DNA of 64,000 bases from Lineus longissimus (lineage: Eukaryota > Nemertea > Pilidiophora > Heteronemertea > Lineidae): the NCBI RefSeq assembly GCF_910592395.1, contig NC_088323.1, positions 13,565,501-13,629,500 on the forward strand, written 5' to 3'. Shown in pieces: positions 10,782-21,800 of this stretch (within the stretch, counting starts at the first letter, position 1; each line of letters opens with the position of its first letter). The notes under the pieces are model-generated. The model did not search any database. It saw nothing but the letters and a program-made list of their open reading frames with translations, and had not been told where the DNA came from. Both the position numbers and the translations under genes were made by a program.

Positions 10782-11222
10782 CTACATTGTAATGGACCAA
10801 ATAGTGTCCATCATTGAACTTGATTTTCTGCATGAAGTCCAATTTGAACTGTTCATTGAAGTTTTTATCATTCTTATCTGTTTGTAGAATAGTGCTGCCT
10901 TTGACGAAATCCTGGAGTACTTGAACCTCCGGATCGTTATTCTCGATGATATTCTCCTTGTTTTGATTTGATCTGCTGATGCGAATACGAAGTGTTCGAT
11001 TTTGACGATGAACAATGGCCCTAACACAAAACAGCCTAAATTTGAATAATGTATATGTAGTAGCGTTCCGTCCCCTTTCACTAAACGATTCTCTAGGAAC
11101 TGGAAAGCATGATCACATCCAATCATGATAGCCACAGTGAATTCAACGGCAGTAAAGTTATTGGCTGACTTGCTTTCAATGTGCGCTATGTATTCTGTAC
11201 TCCTTACATGTTCTCCATCCAC
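10782..11222 (-). pseudogene. BEL/Pao pol aspartic-protease region
   Basis: A 146-residue minus frame containing AIMIGCDHAFQFL, KGDGTLLHIHYSNLGCFVLG and GPLF. This is the segment of BEL/Pao pol (peptidase A17 type) after the active-site Asp, usually 'LIGxDxxxxxx...xTxxGWxLxG'. The active-site DSG itself is not visible. Upstream (higher coordinates) the element is cut, and a plus-strand gypsy-like gag follows at 11,339. Confidence 0.62.
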
Positions 11223-11338
11223 GCTGATTGATGGCGTTAGTAGTAGACCGGGTAGACTGGGTTTTTTACCCTTTAAATTTAAATTTAATTAAAAAGTGCT
11301 CCCTTTTTCTCGTCCTGAAATATTAGGTAACGTATACA

Positions 11339-11830
11339 TTGACAGGCAAAGTATCAGAAACTATGGAAATATGGTTTAATCGCTTCTCTGATGTAGCCAA
11401 ACGTGGGAAGTGGACCGATGAGGTAAAACTAGATGTGCTCATATCCCGATTGGAGGGTGATGCAGGAGAGTTTGTTTTTGGACAATTGTCTGAGGCCACC
11501 CGCCAGGACTATAAAAAAATAGTCAAGCATTGGATAGTAGATTTAAAAAGATAGAGCTCAACAAGACATATGGTAAGAAATTTACCAAAAGAAGTAGAAA
11601 CCCAATGAATCTGTAGAGGTCTATTGAGCAGACTTGAAGAAGTTTTATGACAAAGCCTATCCAGATCGGGACAACTAAGTCCGTGAAGCGGACATACTCC
11701 GCCGGTTTATTGATGGGTTGTGGGACGAAACATGTCAACATCAAGTTGATTATCTCAAGTGCCCAACCACAGTGGATGAGGCTGTTGCCAACTATAAAGA
11801 ATCTAAGGCACTAAGAGAGACGTGTTCACT
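11339..11830 (+). pseudogene. Gypsy-like gag, copy 1, 5' part
   Basis: Reads ETMEIWFNRFSDVAKRGKW and then ISRLEGDAGEFVFGQLSEAT, the capsid-domain pattern of Ty3/gypsy-like gag ('METWFxRFE...LLPRLxGxAxxFxxxL'). Further down FYDKAYPDRD- and FIDGLWDETCQH-like text recurs in another frame. Frameshifted at about 11,550. The best copy is 55,247-56,400. This copy lacks the first 180 or so residues. Confidence 0.68.
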
Positions 11831-11890
11831 AAGAATAGGCAGAGCGAAAGGGCGCCATTCTTAAACTGCAGACGATGTAGTAGTTTCTAA
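11825..11890. repeat. 65-bp direct repeat, left
   Basis: Gag-derived text from GTTCACTAAGAA to GTAGTAGTTTCTA, repeated at 12,328-12,396. The two copies bracket a block (11,891-12,327) with LINE RT remains. They look like a duplication made when that block was inserted, or a recombination product. Confidence 0.6.
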
Positions 11891-12034
11891 TCTATATTGG
11901 GTGCTAAATGTCATATATTTTTTACAGGTTTCAAATAGAAATATTCAACTATATAAATCACCACTACATCACTTTTCTTCATCGCACAACCATGACTACG
12001 TGCGATATTTATTTAATATCATATTTATCAGGGG

Positions 12035-12330
12035 TACTTTGGTCTGCCCGAGTAGCTACCGTCCATCCGGTGACTCTTCTTCCGGTCTTTGATAAACTTC
12101 TTGAAAGATTAATGAATAACAGACTCAACCGATGATAATAACCGTAATAACATACCCCATAGTGTTTCCGAACCCGCAGCACCAATTAACACCCGCGTAC
12201 CAAAAGACACGCGGATGCATTTCAACCGCTTTTGTTTGACAGGAACAATCCGACAAAACATCGAAAGGCGCTCAAAAGTCTACTCCTGTTTCCTTGACAC
12301 AGTTAAAGCTTTTGTCAACTGGAGACACGC
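12035..12330 (+). pseudogene. LINE reverse transcriptase fragment in gag
   Basis: Reads VTLLPVFDKLLERLMNNRLN (RT 'YRPVxLLPxxxKxLExxLxxR' motif), then ISTAF, QETIRQNIERRS and YSCFLDTVKAF (region of the first catalytic Asp). Same family as 3,956-4,199. Broken by frameshifts and a short deletion. It interrupts gypsy-like gag copy 1. Confidence 0.68.
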
Positions 12331-13244
12331 GTTCACTAAGAAATGGCAGGGCGAAAGGGGCCATTCTAAAACTGCAGACGATGTAGTAGTTTCTAGAAGT
12401 GATGATTCTGATGACGAATCCTAGCAAACCATTCAGCGAATTAATGTTGGCAAAGAGAATTGGAAGAAAAGGGGTTGGGGTCCTAACCAGTTATCATCCA
12501 CGCTGATAAGGGCGCTGACCGGGCCCAATATGATACCCAACAATTTATGAAAGAGATGGGAAATAGCAGAAGAGATAATTGCGATCCTTAGGGACAATTC
12601 TAACACTCGCAACTCTCTGCCAATGACGTTACCTCAATGATGGAGATGTGGAATTAGAGGCCATAAATTTTGGCATGCGATAAGCATATCGATATGGTTA
12701 GCCCAAGTGTAGAATTGACAAACATGTGTCCTAATCAGGGTACATGCTTTGATGGGGTGACTCCATCCTGGGATTATAGAAATAGGGTAAGTAGATACGA
12801 GCAGAGCCCGTTGTGGTAAAAGTAATCGGGCCTGACCTCATGAGTCAAATGGTTGGACATCTGTTATTAGCAATTCTGGTCAAATGACAAGATATGAATT
12901 TGGTGGCAATATAAGATTTTGGCAACTGGAGCAGTGTAGAACGTTCCAAGTTGTGATTATGATGTCAGAATGGCAGTATAGAACGCCAGACATATATTTG
13001 CAAACCCGGTACCGGTAATTTTCAACAACTTTTTTGCAGAGCAGTGGAGAACGTTATTGCCAGGTCGAATATTTGAGGTCCGGCAGTGTGCAAAGCTATT
13101 ACGACCACCAATTTGAATGCCGCTGGCGGTAGTCTTTGCCTTATTGGTAAACAACTTGCTAACATCCGTTGTTGCCCGAAATAACAATGAAGTTCAAAAC
13201 TCATGTCAAATACTGCTATTCAAAGCAACGCCATCATGCTTTGA
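12328..13244 (+). pseudogene. Gypsy-like gag, copy 1, 3' part
   Basis: Follows 55,247-57,150 closely: the acidic DDSDDES segment, then the nucleocapsid knuckle region. The knuckle here reads WRCGIRGHKFWHA, having lost the first Cys position (stop in front of WRC) and the last. No pol domain follows. Ends at about 13,244, where the YLAV frame fragment begins. Confidence 0.62.
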
Positions 13245-13460
13245 CGCAAAATGCATATTAGGCTTCCTTCAGCTGATAAAGGAGACTCTGGGACGCTATA
13301 ATCTATCAGAATATTTAGCTGTAGCGGTTGATGATCCCGAACCCCACACTGTGGAACATGGAAAATAGCCAGCTCACCGAGGCTATGCTCGGGAAACAGC
13401 TGGAGGTGGAATTCGACTTCAATATTTTATTCCTTAAGTCGGCAATTGAATGCTGGGTCA
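13245..13460 (+). pseudogene. YLAV-family unknown ORF, fragment 1
   Basis: Reads CILGFLQLIKETLGRYNLSE then YLAVAVDDPE, and in another frame QLTEAMLGKQLEVEFDFN followed by SAIECWVN. Both halves recur at 44,870-45,209 plus 48,867-49,095, and the first half also at 55,135-55,265. I do not recognise the family. Its repeated association with gypsy-like gag suggests an element-encoded protein. Confidence 0.45.
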
Positions 13461-13556
13461 ACTAACTTTTGACAGGGCCAGTTCCTGAGCTCTATCTATT
13501 ACTTGTCGGAGTGATGCATGCACTACACACTGTAGACTTATATTGATCATTGCTCT

Positions 13557-13635
13557 GGTGTGTGCGTGTGTGGGGCTGCGTATATGCGCGTGCATATGCG
13601 TGTGTGTGTGTGCGTGTGTGTGTGTGTTTTGGTTT
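13557..13635. repeat. TG-rich microsatellite
   Basis: Imperfect (TG)n with CG interruptions. A similar run precedes BEL pol at 53,104-53,142, with the same flanking text (TTTCTTTATGGCTATTTTG), so it belongs to a repeated unit. Confidence 0.85.
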
Positions 13636-13790
13636 GGTTGTTTGTTTCTTTATGGCTATTTTGTATATTACACTTCACTGTTAGTTATTAATCTTTCGTA
13701 ATCTGTTAGGAGGAATCAACATAAATATATATATGTATTTATTGTATTTCGCTATTTTTATTTATCGACAGTATGTCTGTCTTGTTTCAG

Positions 13791-13889
13791 GACGGCTGGA
13801 CGGCGCTGATGATCGCCTCCCGACACAGTCACATTGGTATCGTAGATGCTCTATTGAAAGGTGGCGCAGAGGTTGACAAAGAGAAGAAG
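13791..13889 (+). CDS. Ankyrin-repeat exon (intact, 99 nt)
   Basis: An open 33-codon exon, phase 0 at both ends. The acceptor is TGTCTGTCTTGTTTCAG and the donor AAG|GTAACA. The product begins DGWTALMIASRHSHIGIVDA and ends with LLKGGAEV plus a DKEKK tail, one whole ankyrin repeat: TALM helix 1, GIVDALL helix 2, GGAEVD turn. Ankyrin repeats bind partner proteins, and genes with one repeat per 99-nt exon are common in invertebrates. No start codon or other intact exon is nearby. Degenerate relatives at 5,955, 6,258, 14,469, 32,726 and 33,026 suggest a broken exon cluster. Whether this exon is still used cannot be told. Confidence 0.8.
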
Positions 13890-14468
13890 GTAACACACCA
13901 AAACTTCCATTCATCTTAACTTAGCTTTCTAAATCATAAGATAACAAAGCATTGTATATTATTGTTGAATAACTAGTTTGAATCGCTTGAAATCATCCAC
14001 ACCTCTGGGACCTGTATTGATGAAGCCTTCTTGATAGAGTTTAGTAAGCGTTTACGTTTTACTAGGTGGTTCTTAGCGAGTTGCGTCATATTCACAAAGC
14101 ACTCGTAACTTCAATCGATTTCGTAAGTCGTCGCCACTAGCCCTACGTGAGGTGTTTTCGACTTCGTGGCGTTTTCTATAGAGGTTCTTCACGTGACTTC
14201 ATGACATGACGTTTTGATGGCCACCTTCCAATGCATTTCCTTTACGTCGTGACCACGTGCGACGGCCAATATGGCAGTGCAAAATAATACTCTATATTCC
14301 TACGTTAGATGGCGCGCCGATCGAATCTGACTTGACACTAGGTGGCAGCAGCTGACGGGTATAAAAAGATATACGAAATGTCCGCGATCGATAAATTTGA
14401 AACCACAATTCACACACTTTGTGACCAAAAAAACATAAGAGAAAAATATCATATGCAAAAGGGTTTTC
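13890..14468. other. Intron-like sequence, no gene recognised
   Basis: Follows the intact ankyrin donor. 13,890-13,990 resembles the intron after the degenerate ankyrin exons (6,060-6,170; 32,831-32,950). The TATTCACAAAGCACTCGTAA region near 14,090 looks like part of a short interspersed repeat, but I see no second copy in the window. Confidence 0.45.
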
Positions 14469-14527
14469 ACACACAGGTCGTAGATTCTCAATTGAAACGT
14501 GACGCAGAGGTTGACCTAGGGGAAAAG
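14469..14527 (+). pseudogene. Degenerate ankyrin-repeat exon, 3' half
   Basis: Text reading VVDSQLKRDAEVDLGEK followed by the donor GTAACACACC matches the second helix and turn of the intact exon (IVDALLKGGAEVDKEKK). The first half is replaced by unrelated sequence. Confidence 0.6.
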
Positions 14528-15099
14528 GTAACACACCAAACGTCCCATTCATCCTAACTTAGCGCTCTAAAATCGTAAGATAATAAAGCGATGTATGTTA
14601 TTGTTGAATGGGATAACTCTTGCGGTCATCTACACCTCAGACTCTTATCCATTTATATATTTCGATATTTGCTTATCGATAGAATACTCATTAAATTGTT
14701 ATATAAATGAACATGACTGAATACATGTTGCACTGCCGCTGTCCCAAGAGGAAAACAATGGCCATTTTAAATCCTGTGGCGCCTCGAAAGTTAAAGTTCC
14801 AAAAAGTCAAAGAGGTGAACATATAAGGTCACAATTTGCAATGTCCATTAAATTTTGGTAAGAAGCTACGACTTGTTATCCAAAGTTTAACATTGTAGAT
14901 ACTTCCTGATCAGTAGAATATATCGATAATTGCAGTGATTAATTAATTAAACACCGCGTTTGTGTTATTCGATCATTCACATGAGGTTTATAGCTCACAG
15001 TTTTCGGTGGCGTTACAGCAGTGCAAAAACATGAACAAACAAGCTGCATGTAACCACGAAATACTATCGTACAATGCTATCGTGACTTCTGCTCAAAAT
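14528..15099. other. No gene recognised
   Basis: AT-rich, intron-like. The start repeats intron text found after the other ankyrin exons; the rest shows no motif or repeat I can name. Confidence 0.45.
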
Positions 15100-15380
15100 A
15101 TTATCAAAAACCAACGCCGTTAACGACAGTCTGCAGACTCAACTTAACGATTGACAATACGAAAACAGCGTCCTTAAGTCTGAGTTAGACAAAAACAATA
15201 AAGAAATCTGTGAAATAAAGGGAAAAGGAAACAAAAAATCTTAGAAAACAGTGTGATAAGCATAACTCACAAAGGCGAGACGAAATCAAACTTGCATTTG
15301 AACGTAAGCAGGGACATTCGGGTGTCTCGAAACTTCGTAATGATCTGAAGCAACTAAAATCAGACGTCAGTGCGATCGAG

Positions 15381-15875
15381 ATGCCAGAGACGAGCAGGGA
15401 TTTAAATGACATTCGGAAAAATATGGAATCTTTACGCTCGAAACAGAACTCCTTTGATCGAAATATTCAGAACCTTTGTAAAAGCGGTAGTTATGCAATG
15501 TGCCGAAAAACAACCAAAGAGGCAGATGATGAAAATGATGTCAAACCAACGCTTCCCCGCATCCATAGGACCATGGTTGATGAGGCTGACTTGCCTTACA
15601 TAAGGAAAACACCCAACGCGTCTGAAAACTCGAAGGAAAGGAACAAGGGCTCCAATGCAAATCAGATGGGAAATCAACTTGTCTATTCGCTTGCTCACCA
15701 ATATCCTGAACTGGATATCATACCTGATCGTGCGTCATGGCGGAACTCCTCGGATGCTGCAGATCGGCCTGTTACTACTACATACCTGCTGCTGCGAGAA
15801 TCGCCTTCATCGTCCTCGTCATCGAACTCTATCAGAAGACTAGAAACGGATAAATCTTACTCCTCACCCCTTTGA
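15381..15875 (+). CDS. Unknown coiled-coil-like ORF (164 aa)
   Basis: The first 40 residues (ETSRDLNDIRKNMESLRSKQ and onward) have heptad-like spacing. The decayed frame upstream (15,150-15,380, e.g. LKQLKSDVSAIE in the same direction) continues the charged, coiled-coil character. The middle is polar, and the end has a serine run (RESPSSSSSSNSI). The last part is shared with 6,885-7,060. No start context or domain allows a function. It may be an exon of a host gene near the ankyrin exons, or the ORF1-like protein of an element. Confidence 0.4.
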   Translation: MPETSRDLNDIRKNMESLRSKQNSFDRNIQNLCKSGSYAMCRKTTKEADDENDVKPTLPRIHRTMVDEADLPYIRKTPNASENSKERNKGSNANQMGNQLVYSLAHQYPELDIIPDRASWRNSSDAADRPVTTTYLLLRESPSSSSSSNSIRRLETDKSYSSPL

Positions 15876-16106
15876 CGCACCGAAACTGTGCTTGCAAGCA
15901 ACCAGTTCATGGTGAGAACCAGGGACTATGGTGGGAGTGACCAGCTAAAGCAGGATTGGCCTGTACCGGACACTACCCAACATCCTGGGTGGGCTGTGAT
16001 TAACACTGGTGTTTTGATACTGTCGTTTTCAACTGCAGACTAACTACTACAGGTATAACTCACTGATGCAATGCTCGGGAATTAGCTGGAGATGAACTTC
16101 GACTTC
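15876..16106. other. Shared linker sequence
   Basis: 15,880-16,050 matches 6,985-7,060 joined to 7,545-7,640, without the roughly 480 bp (including the LTR-like block) that lie between them in the 7-kb copy. 16,055-16,105 resembles the end of the YLAV fragment at 13,400. Confidence 0.5.
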
Positions 16107-16782
16107 AATGTTTCTGTTTCACTAAGAAATGGCAGGGCGAAAGGGCGCCATTCTAAAAATGCAGTCGATGTAGTTGTTTCTGGAAGTGATGATTCTGATG
16201 ACGAATCCCATCAAACCATTCAGCGAATTAATGTTGGCAAAGAGAATGGGAAGAAAAGGCGGTTGGGGTCTTAAACAGTTATCAGCCACGCTGATAAGGG
16301 CGCTGACCAGGCCCAATATGTTACCCAACAATTTATGAAAGAGGTGGGAAATGAAATAGCAGAAGAGATAATTGCGATCCTTAGGGACAATTCCAACACT
16401 TGCAACGCTCTGCCAATGACGTTACCTCAATGGTGGAGATGTGGAATCAGAGGCCAGAAATTTTGGGCATGCGATAAGCATATCGATACGGTTAGCCCAA
16501 GTGTAGAATTGACAAACATGTGTCCTAATCAGGGTACATGCTTTGATTGGGTGACTCCATCCATGGATTATAGCAATAGGGTAAGCAGATACGAGCAGAG
16601 CCCGTTGTGGTAAAACTAATCGGACCTGTCCTCATGAGTCAAATGATTGGACATCAGTTATTAGCAATTCTAGTCAAATGACAAGATATGAATTGGGTGG
16701 CAATATAAGATTTTGGCAACTGGAGCAGTGGAGAACGTTCCAAGTTGTGATTATGATGTCAGAATGGCAGTATAGAACGCCA
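16107..16782 (+). pseudogene. Gypsy-like gag, copy 2 (3' part only)
   Basis: Matches 12,332-12,960 and 56,245-56,880. The nucleocapsid reads WWRCGIRGQKFWACD: compared with CWRCGIRGHKFWACD of copy 3, the first zinc-binding Cys is Trp and the His is Gln, so the CCHC knuckle is dead. Ends at 16,782, where repeat S begins. Confidence 0.68.
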
Positions 16783-17298
16783 GACAAAGTCAGCGGAGCT
16801 AGTCTAATAGCTATTCGATTGGTGTCCGTCCTTCCATCCTGCCATCCTTCCATCTACCCATCTGCAGACAAAGTTGGGCATTTTGTAATCATACAACCGA
16901 GGCACTTTAAATCTAGTCTTGCTTATAAACACTGCAGAAAATCTTGCTTACGGAAAAAAGTTTGGGCGATTCGACTCAAATTCAGCTCCCCAGGGGGCAA
17001 AATGCGTAAATGAAAAAACAATTTTTTGACGCTCTATTCCAGCAGATAAAAGCTTGAAATGAAGTTGAAAAGGTCTTCATGATACAGAAGTTTTGATATA
17101 AAATAGATTAGTGTCGATTTATATCACCAGTTGGCGTTAGTGAGCAAAACTATTGTTTGACCCCGGATGATTCCGCTTTGAATTTCCCGCCGAGGTTACG
17201 TGGAGTACTATCGTCAAGAAAATGGCGGTGACATTTTTATTTCTACCGGAGCGATGATTTTGTAAGTGACAAATGTTCTTATTTAAGCCTTTACGGAA

Positions 17299-17493
17299 AT
17301 GTATTTTGGTACGAAACTTCACACGTTTATAGAAAAGATCAACGAGAATGTGTTCAAATGCCCTCATAACGATGAGTTCAACGGAATTTGGTCAAAACAA
17401 CCTTCGAATGGAGTCAACTTTCTTTGCGAAATTGAAGCGACGACCTCATTATTTATCGTAATTTATGCAGATCTAAGTCCAGTTGATGGGTGA
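17299..17493 (+). pseudogene. Unknown ORF in repeat S (stop-truncated)
   Basis: Encodes MYFGTKLHTFIEKINENVFK and, after CPHND, IWSKQPSNGVNFLCEIEATT. In copy 2 (38,425-38,730) the frame continues through a CGA codon where this copy has TGA, ending after a hydrophobic tail. Frame retention in two diverged copies hints at a real coding past. No family recognised. Confidence 0.4.
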
Positions 17494-17920
17494 TGTTCTG
17501 ATTTGTGTTCAAACTATTGGAAACTTCGGAAATTAGTTCTATTAGTTCTACTATTCTGCCATTGATGTTGACAGCTAAAAGCAAAAAAACTTTGTTTATT
17601 TATCAAACTTTATCGAGTGTTATCGAATCGAATGGATGTGTCGATCGTCGGGGCGGATTGATATGTGGTTGTGCGTCCAAGGCGATTAGGTCATTCAGTT
17701 AGAGTTAGTTTGAAAAATATCATGATCATGAAGATGCGTGTTGTGTTATCATAACCGGAAAATAAGTTGAAGTTATTATTAGTACTACGATTCTCACATG
17801 AGTAAAAAGTATACATTTTAAGCAACACAATAATGTTACTCCCATAAAAAAACTGTCGATTCTCCTTACCACTCACAGAAGCCAAGCCATTGCTGTTAAG
17901 TTATGCAGGGGCTTAATCAA

Positions 17921-18056
17921 TTACCTGCACTCCCTGTGGGGTGAATAACATTACCTTTTGAACAGCTGTCTGTAGGGGGATGATTGGAACAGCCGGTATA
18001 CCTGCTGACCTGCTGAACCCAGGTTAATGTTATTTTCAATCCACGATTGCAGGTCA
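17921..18056. repeat. Imperfect 136-bp inverted repeat (MITE-like)
   Basis: The left arm (ACCTGCA...GAATAACATTA-CC) pairs with the right arm (GGTTAATGTTATTTTC...TGCAGGT) over roughly 45 bp with several mismatches. It lies in the 1.26-kb part of S copy 1 that copy 2 lacks. Confidence 0.5.
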
Positions 18057-19370
18057 GCTGATTTTCGAGATTTCGCGGGAAATGAAGTTGTAAACAAACG
18101 CATGTGTGCAGTTCAAATGTAAACACAAATGTATTTTTGGTACTTTTGGTTGCTGGACTTGGGTTTTCCTGCAGTTAGGAGCTGGGGTCAAATTGGTGGT
18201 CTATTGCTTGGGTGCTGTTTTAGTCAGAGGTAGCCCTTGATTATGAAGGGATTTTCAAATTAAGGTGACCATGGACATGGTCTTTTTATGTGCTCACCAC
18301 AGCTTTCAATACCTGAAGTATCTGAAGAGGCACGCGGAACCTGACATGACCTTACCAAGGAGCTGCTCACGGTGCTGAACTTCTAGCTTGCCTGTCGACT
18401 AAGTGCCTTTTTGGCCGAGACATTGCTACATGTAGGAGGAGCACGCATTTTAAATTTATAGTAGTGATAGTACAGTTGGTTCGAGCCATTTGGAAGCCGA
18501 CATGTGAAGGCCTATCTGGGTTCTCCTTCTTCTCCGTCTAAAAAGGGGCATATTGCTGACTAAGGAACAAGGCATATTGACATTGCCTCATCATCTCTAT
18601 CGGACCAATTGATATATTTTTATATGCACGCATACATCACGCCATTTCAGGGTCCGAGTCTGTGGACAATTGGTTTGATTAATTTGTCTCTTCGATATTG
18701 CTCCTTTATTGCATTAGATTTTCATCGCAATTTAATCTATTCAAGATATAGCCAATTTGAACCTGTCTGCGCCAAGGATAGATTGGTTCCCGATCAACTC
18801 ACTAGGGATACGCAGTAGAGCACAATGTCATGAAAAACGACCATTTGTATTGTAAATTCCAATCACCTGCAGGACAGGTCAATTTCTCTCAATGAAATTA
18901 ATTTTGTTGACTTCTGTAATCTCTACCTTATTTAAAAAAAAGACAGTGGTATTAGTCCCAAACTGGTCATTTCTATTTATTTGACCTCTGTTAAATCAGG
19001 ATATCTCTCAATTACAGACAGCATTTTGTATCCTTGTGCTGTACAACCCAGCCTGGACATACCACAGTTGTCCATGGAGAAGTCTCATCCTCTCTGACAC
19101 TTCTTTTCTGTAAAGCTACCGATACAACATACTGAACTAGGGATATCTTCCGTTGCCTACTGTAATATTTACATACCATGGCTGATTAGTTCAATCATAT
19201 TTCATCCAGCTGGCAGCTCTGCATTGGAAATTTTAGTGATATAACGTGATCTCTTGACCTTCAAACAGTAGTATAAAGCCGATATTTACTACTTTACACC
19301 CTCAGTCCTATGTTATTAGGTCATCCAGCTGAGCGCCAGGCCCTTGGACCTCTTGTTATTTCAGTAAACG

Positions 19371-19570
19371 ACAAAAAGTTGCTCCCCTGATCCCTTATTT
19401 CTAAAAGTTCCCTAATTTTAAATCCCAACCTCGCTTGACCTGGCAATTTATAAACCTCATCTAACATCCTAAAAGTGGCAAATTGTACCTATTCCAATTA
19501 TATTTATGAGTAATGTAGGTAAAAGTTTTCCCTAGTGGTGAACTGCTGCCTGCAACTATCAACTGGATAC
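19371..19570 (-). pseudogene. LINE-tail fragment, copy of 61,395-61,640
   Basis: About 200 bp nearly identical to 61,395-61,625 apart from a short deletion. In the minus sense the other copy reads VAGSSSPLGKTFTYITHKYN, the LINE-tail pattern also seen at 2,168-2,446. The frame is broken here. Confidence 0.5.
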
Positions 19571-19578
19571 ATGTACAT

Positions 19579-19800
19579 TATAATAATAATAATAATACGA
19601 GTCTTATATAGCGCAGTATCAAACCATTAACTGGCCGCTCAAAGCGCTTGATAGGCCTCTTTTAAAAGCAAATGTTTGAGTTGTCCCTTGAAAGATAACA
19701 GAGAGCTGCAGTTCCTAACAGTTGAAAGAAGTTTGTTCCACAACTGAGGGGCTCCAATTGAAAATGCTCTACCACCGTCTGACATGACATTGGCCTTTGG
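19579..19800. repeat. ATA microsatellite and short interspersed repeat
   Basis: (AATAAT)n followed by TATATAGCGCAGTATCAAAC and CCGCTCAAAGCGCTTGATA, text I recall as a frequent dispersed element in marine invertebrate genomes. No second copy here. Confidence 0.45.
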
Positions 19801-20296
19801 GATAGACAGAGATGGAACGATCTCGGATCATTATATCATTATATCATTATATTATCTATATGTTCCATCCATCTTTGACCTCAGAAAAATTCGGGAAATA
19901 AACTATATTGGCTTTTGGTGGCATTCTATTATCACTTTCTTCTCCAGAAGATATATAATTCCACCATTAATGGCCTCAGTTACCTCTCTGTTAAATTTTA
20001 TTTTTGATGGCACCCTAGTTTGTCGAGGCGGATCTCCATCAAACTCAAGCTGGTCGCCTTGATAATATTGAGGAGAAAAGGATCAGATGTTGATTCCTTC
20101 CAGTCTTCAAAATACATATAATGTCGTATATTCTAACTGCTTCAAAATGGGGAAGATCGGCCTCCGATTTTGCTAACGGTTTGCTCGATGAACTCATTGA
20201 GACGTAATGACGACATTTTCGTGGGCTCAGAAACTATTAATTTCAACTTAACCAGGTAGCTATGAATAATTTGAATAATTTCCAACAGAAATCTAT
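19801..20296. other. No gene recognised
   Basis: AT-rich with a short ATTATATC tandem run near 19,835. Nothing with coding character. Confidence 0.5.
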
Positions 20297-20716
20297 ATGA
20301 AATATGCAATATTGGTGAACAGAGCGCCGTTTGAAACAACAGTGCGTCATCGTTTTCTTCAACGCATTTTCAGTATGCCCGCGGTGAAACTCGGCCCTTT
20401 TCATCAAATTTGGTATCTCATGACAACGGAGGTGTCCTCTAAGAGAATCCAGTCCGACTTTTTGCACAAATTACAAAGAAATGCCTTGACTACCTTAAAA
20501 TACAATCTGTTCGGCATTCCGAAGGTCAGTTTTGCTTGCAGCGCGAATGCAAAAAGACCAGTTGCGCTTAAAGGGGTACCTGTTTTAAGTGCAGTTTCCG
20601 CAAAATGTGAACACTGCGGTGGCACAAGGCATGAATTGCCTTGCCCAAGGACTAAACAAATATGCTTCTATATGATATATGTTGAATATATGAATAGCTT
20701 GATTCTTTCCGAATAA
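20297..20716 (+). pseudogene. Possible retroelement gag fragment with knuckle-like motif
   Basis: A 139-residue frame whose end reads AKCEHCGGTRHELPCPRTKQ. The CxxC....H...C spacing resembles the CxxCGxxHxxxxCPA knuckle used in gag-pol elements with a C-x2-C-x5-H type finger, but the distances are not canonical. The N-terminal part shows nothing recognisable. It could equally be chance. Confidence 0.25.
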
Positions 20717-21800
20717 GAATATGCATGATTTACAGTATGTGATTGAAGCTGAACGTGATTATTTTGCACAATTGAGGCGTTCTATATATTTCGACGTATG
20801 GGATTCTAAGTATGACACAATTTGAGCAGATTGTCATAGTACATATGATATTTCTAGATGGTCGTTCCAGCCTTTTCTTTTGAGGAAACCAGTGTTGTTG
20901 GGTATCAGGAGACTTGTAGGAGGCTGCAGTTTTATCATATGTTAAAAAAAGGCTGTCAGGATAATGTCAACCTTACCTTAAGGTCTCATTAGGGTGGGTT
21001 TTTTTTATTCATGCGCGCTAGTTCCTAAAATCATTGATTTCTCGGTCCTTACAGTATGTCAGTGTTGATTTAGCAGTTATTTTGGCAAAGAAATGTTTTT
21101 TTGGAGTTTCTGAAACCTAGAGCGCTACTCAATAAGCGTCTAACAAGAAACTACGCATTTATACTGTTGTTGCCGACGTATGTGTATACTGAACTTGGAT
21201 GTGCGTCGGCCCCGTGTTGAAATGCCGTCCAGTGCCAGTTGGTGCGTTTTTCGCTGATTTGTGCAAAATTCAACATATCTCAAAAGTTCAATGGTTGACC
21301 CTCGATTTTTTTTTGATTTTTGTGTAGCGTAAGCATCTGTCTTTCATGGGAGAATGGTCACTGTAAGAATTATTCAGGAAGAAATGTATGATATTTGGGG
21401 TTTTTCGTGATTATCCGGCCTAATTGGCAATATTGCCATTTGGGATAGTGAACAGAGCTAGGAGCAAGTGCGACGCTTATAATTTATTTAAAGAAATAAA
21501 TTGCCCAATTTAACATCCTGCAGAATCAGGGGAATCGGGTGTTTCCAGTGATATACGACACAAATGGATTGTCCTCATGCATTCACTTTGGAAACGCATT
21601 TTAAAATAGATTATACGTCCTGTTAATGGGACACGTTATCATCGCGTACATTTCGGAAAAACTCCCTAACGAGACCTGAGCTCTGCATCATTGAAGGAAG
21701 TTGTACTTATATGGTCAATATTAAGCTGAGAAGTGTTTTGAGGACCTACCTGATCTGGTAAGCGTTCTGTCTTTACTTTCCGTCCTCCCGTTTCTTCTTG
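20717..21800. other. No gene recognised
   Basis: About 1.1 kb without a significant frame or a repeat shared with the rest of the window. Confidence 0.5.

Larger units (their letters stand above)
16783..19360. mobile_element. Repeat S, copy 1
   Basis: Starts at CAAAGTCAGCGGAGCTAGT and ends at AGGCCCTTGGACCTCTTGTT; the same two ends bound copy 2 (37,909-41,723). Copies match over 16,783-17,580, 17,590-17,847 and 19,108-19,360. Copy 1 has 1.26 kb (17,848-19,107) missing from copy 2, and copy 2 has 2.5 kb missing here. No transposase is visible. I recall similar termini as common in mollusc-like genomes but cannot name the family. Confidence 0.55.
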
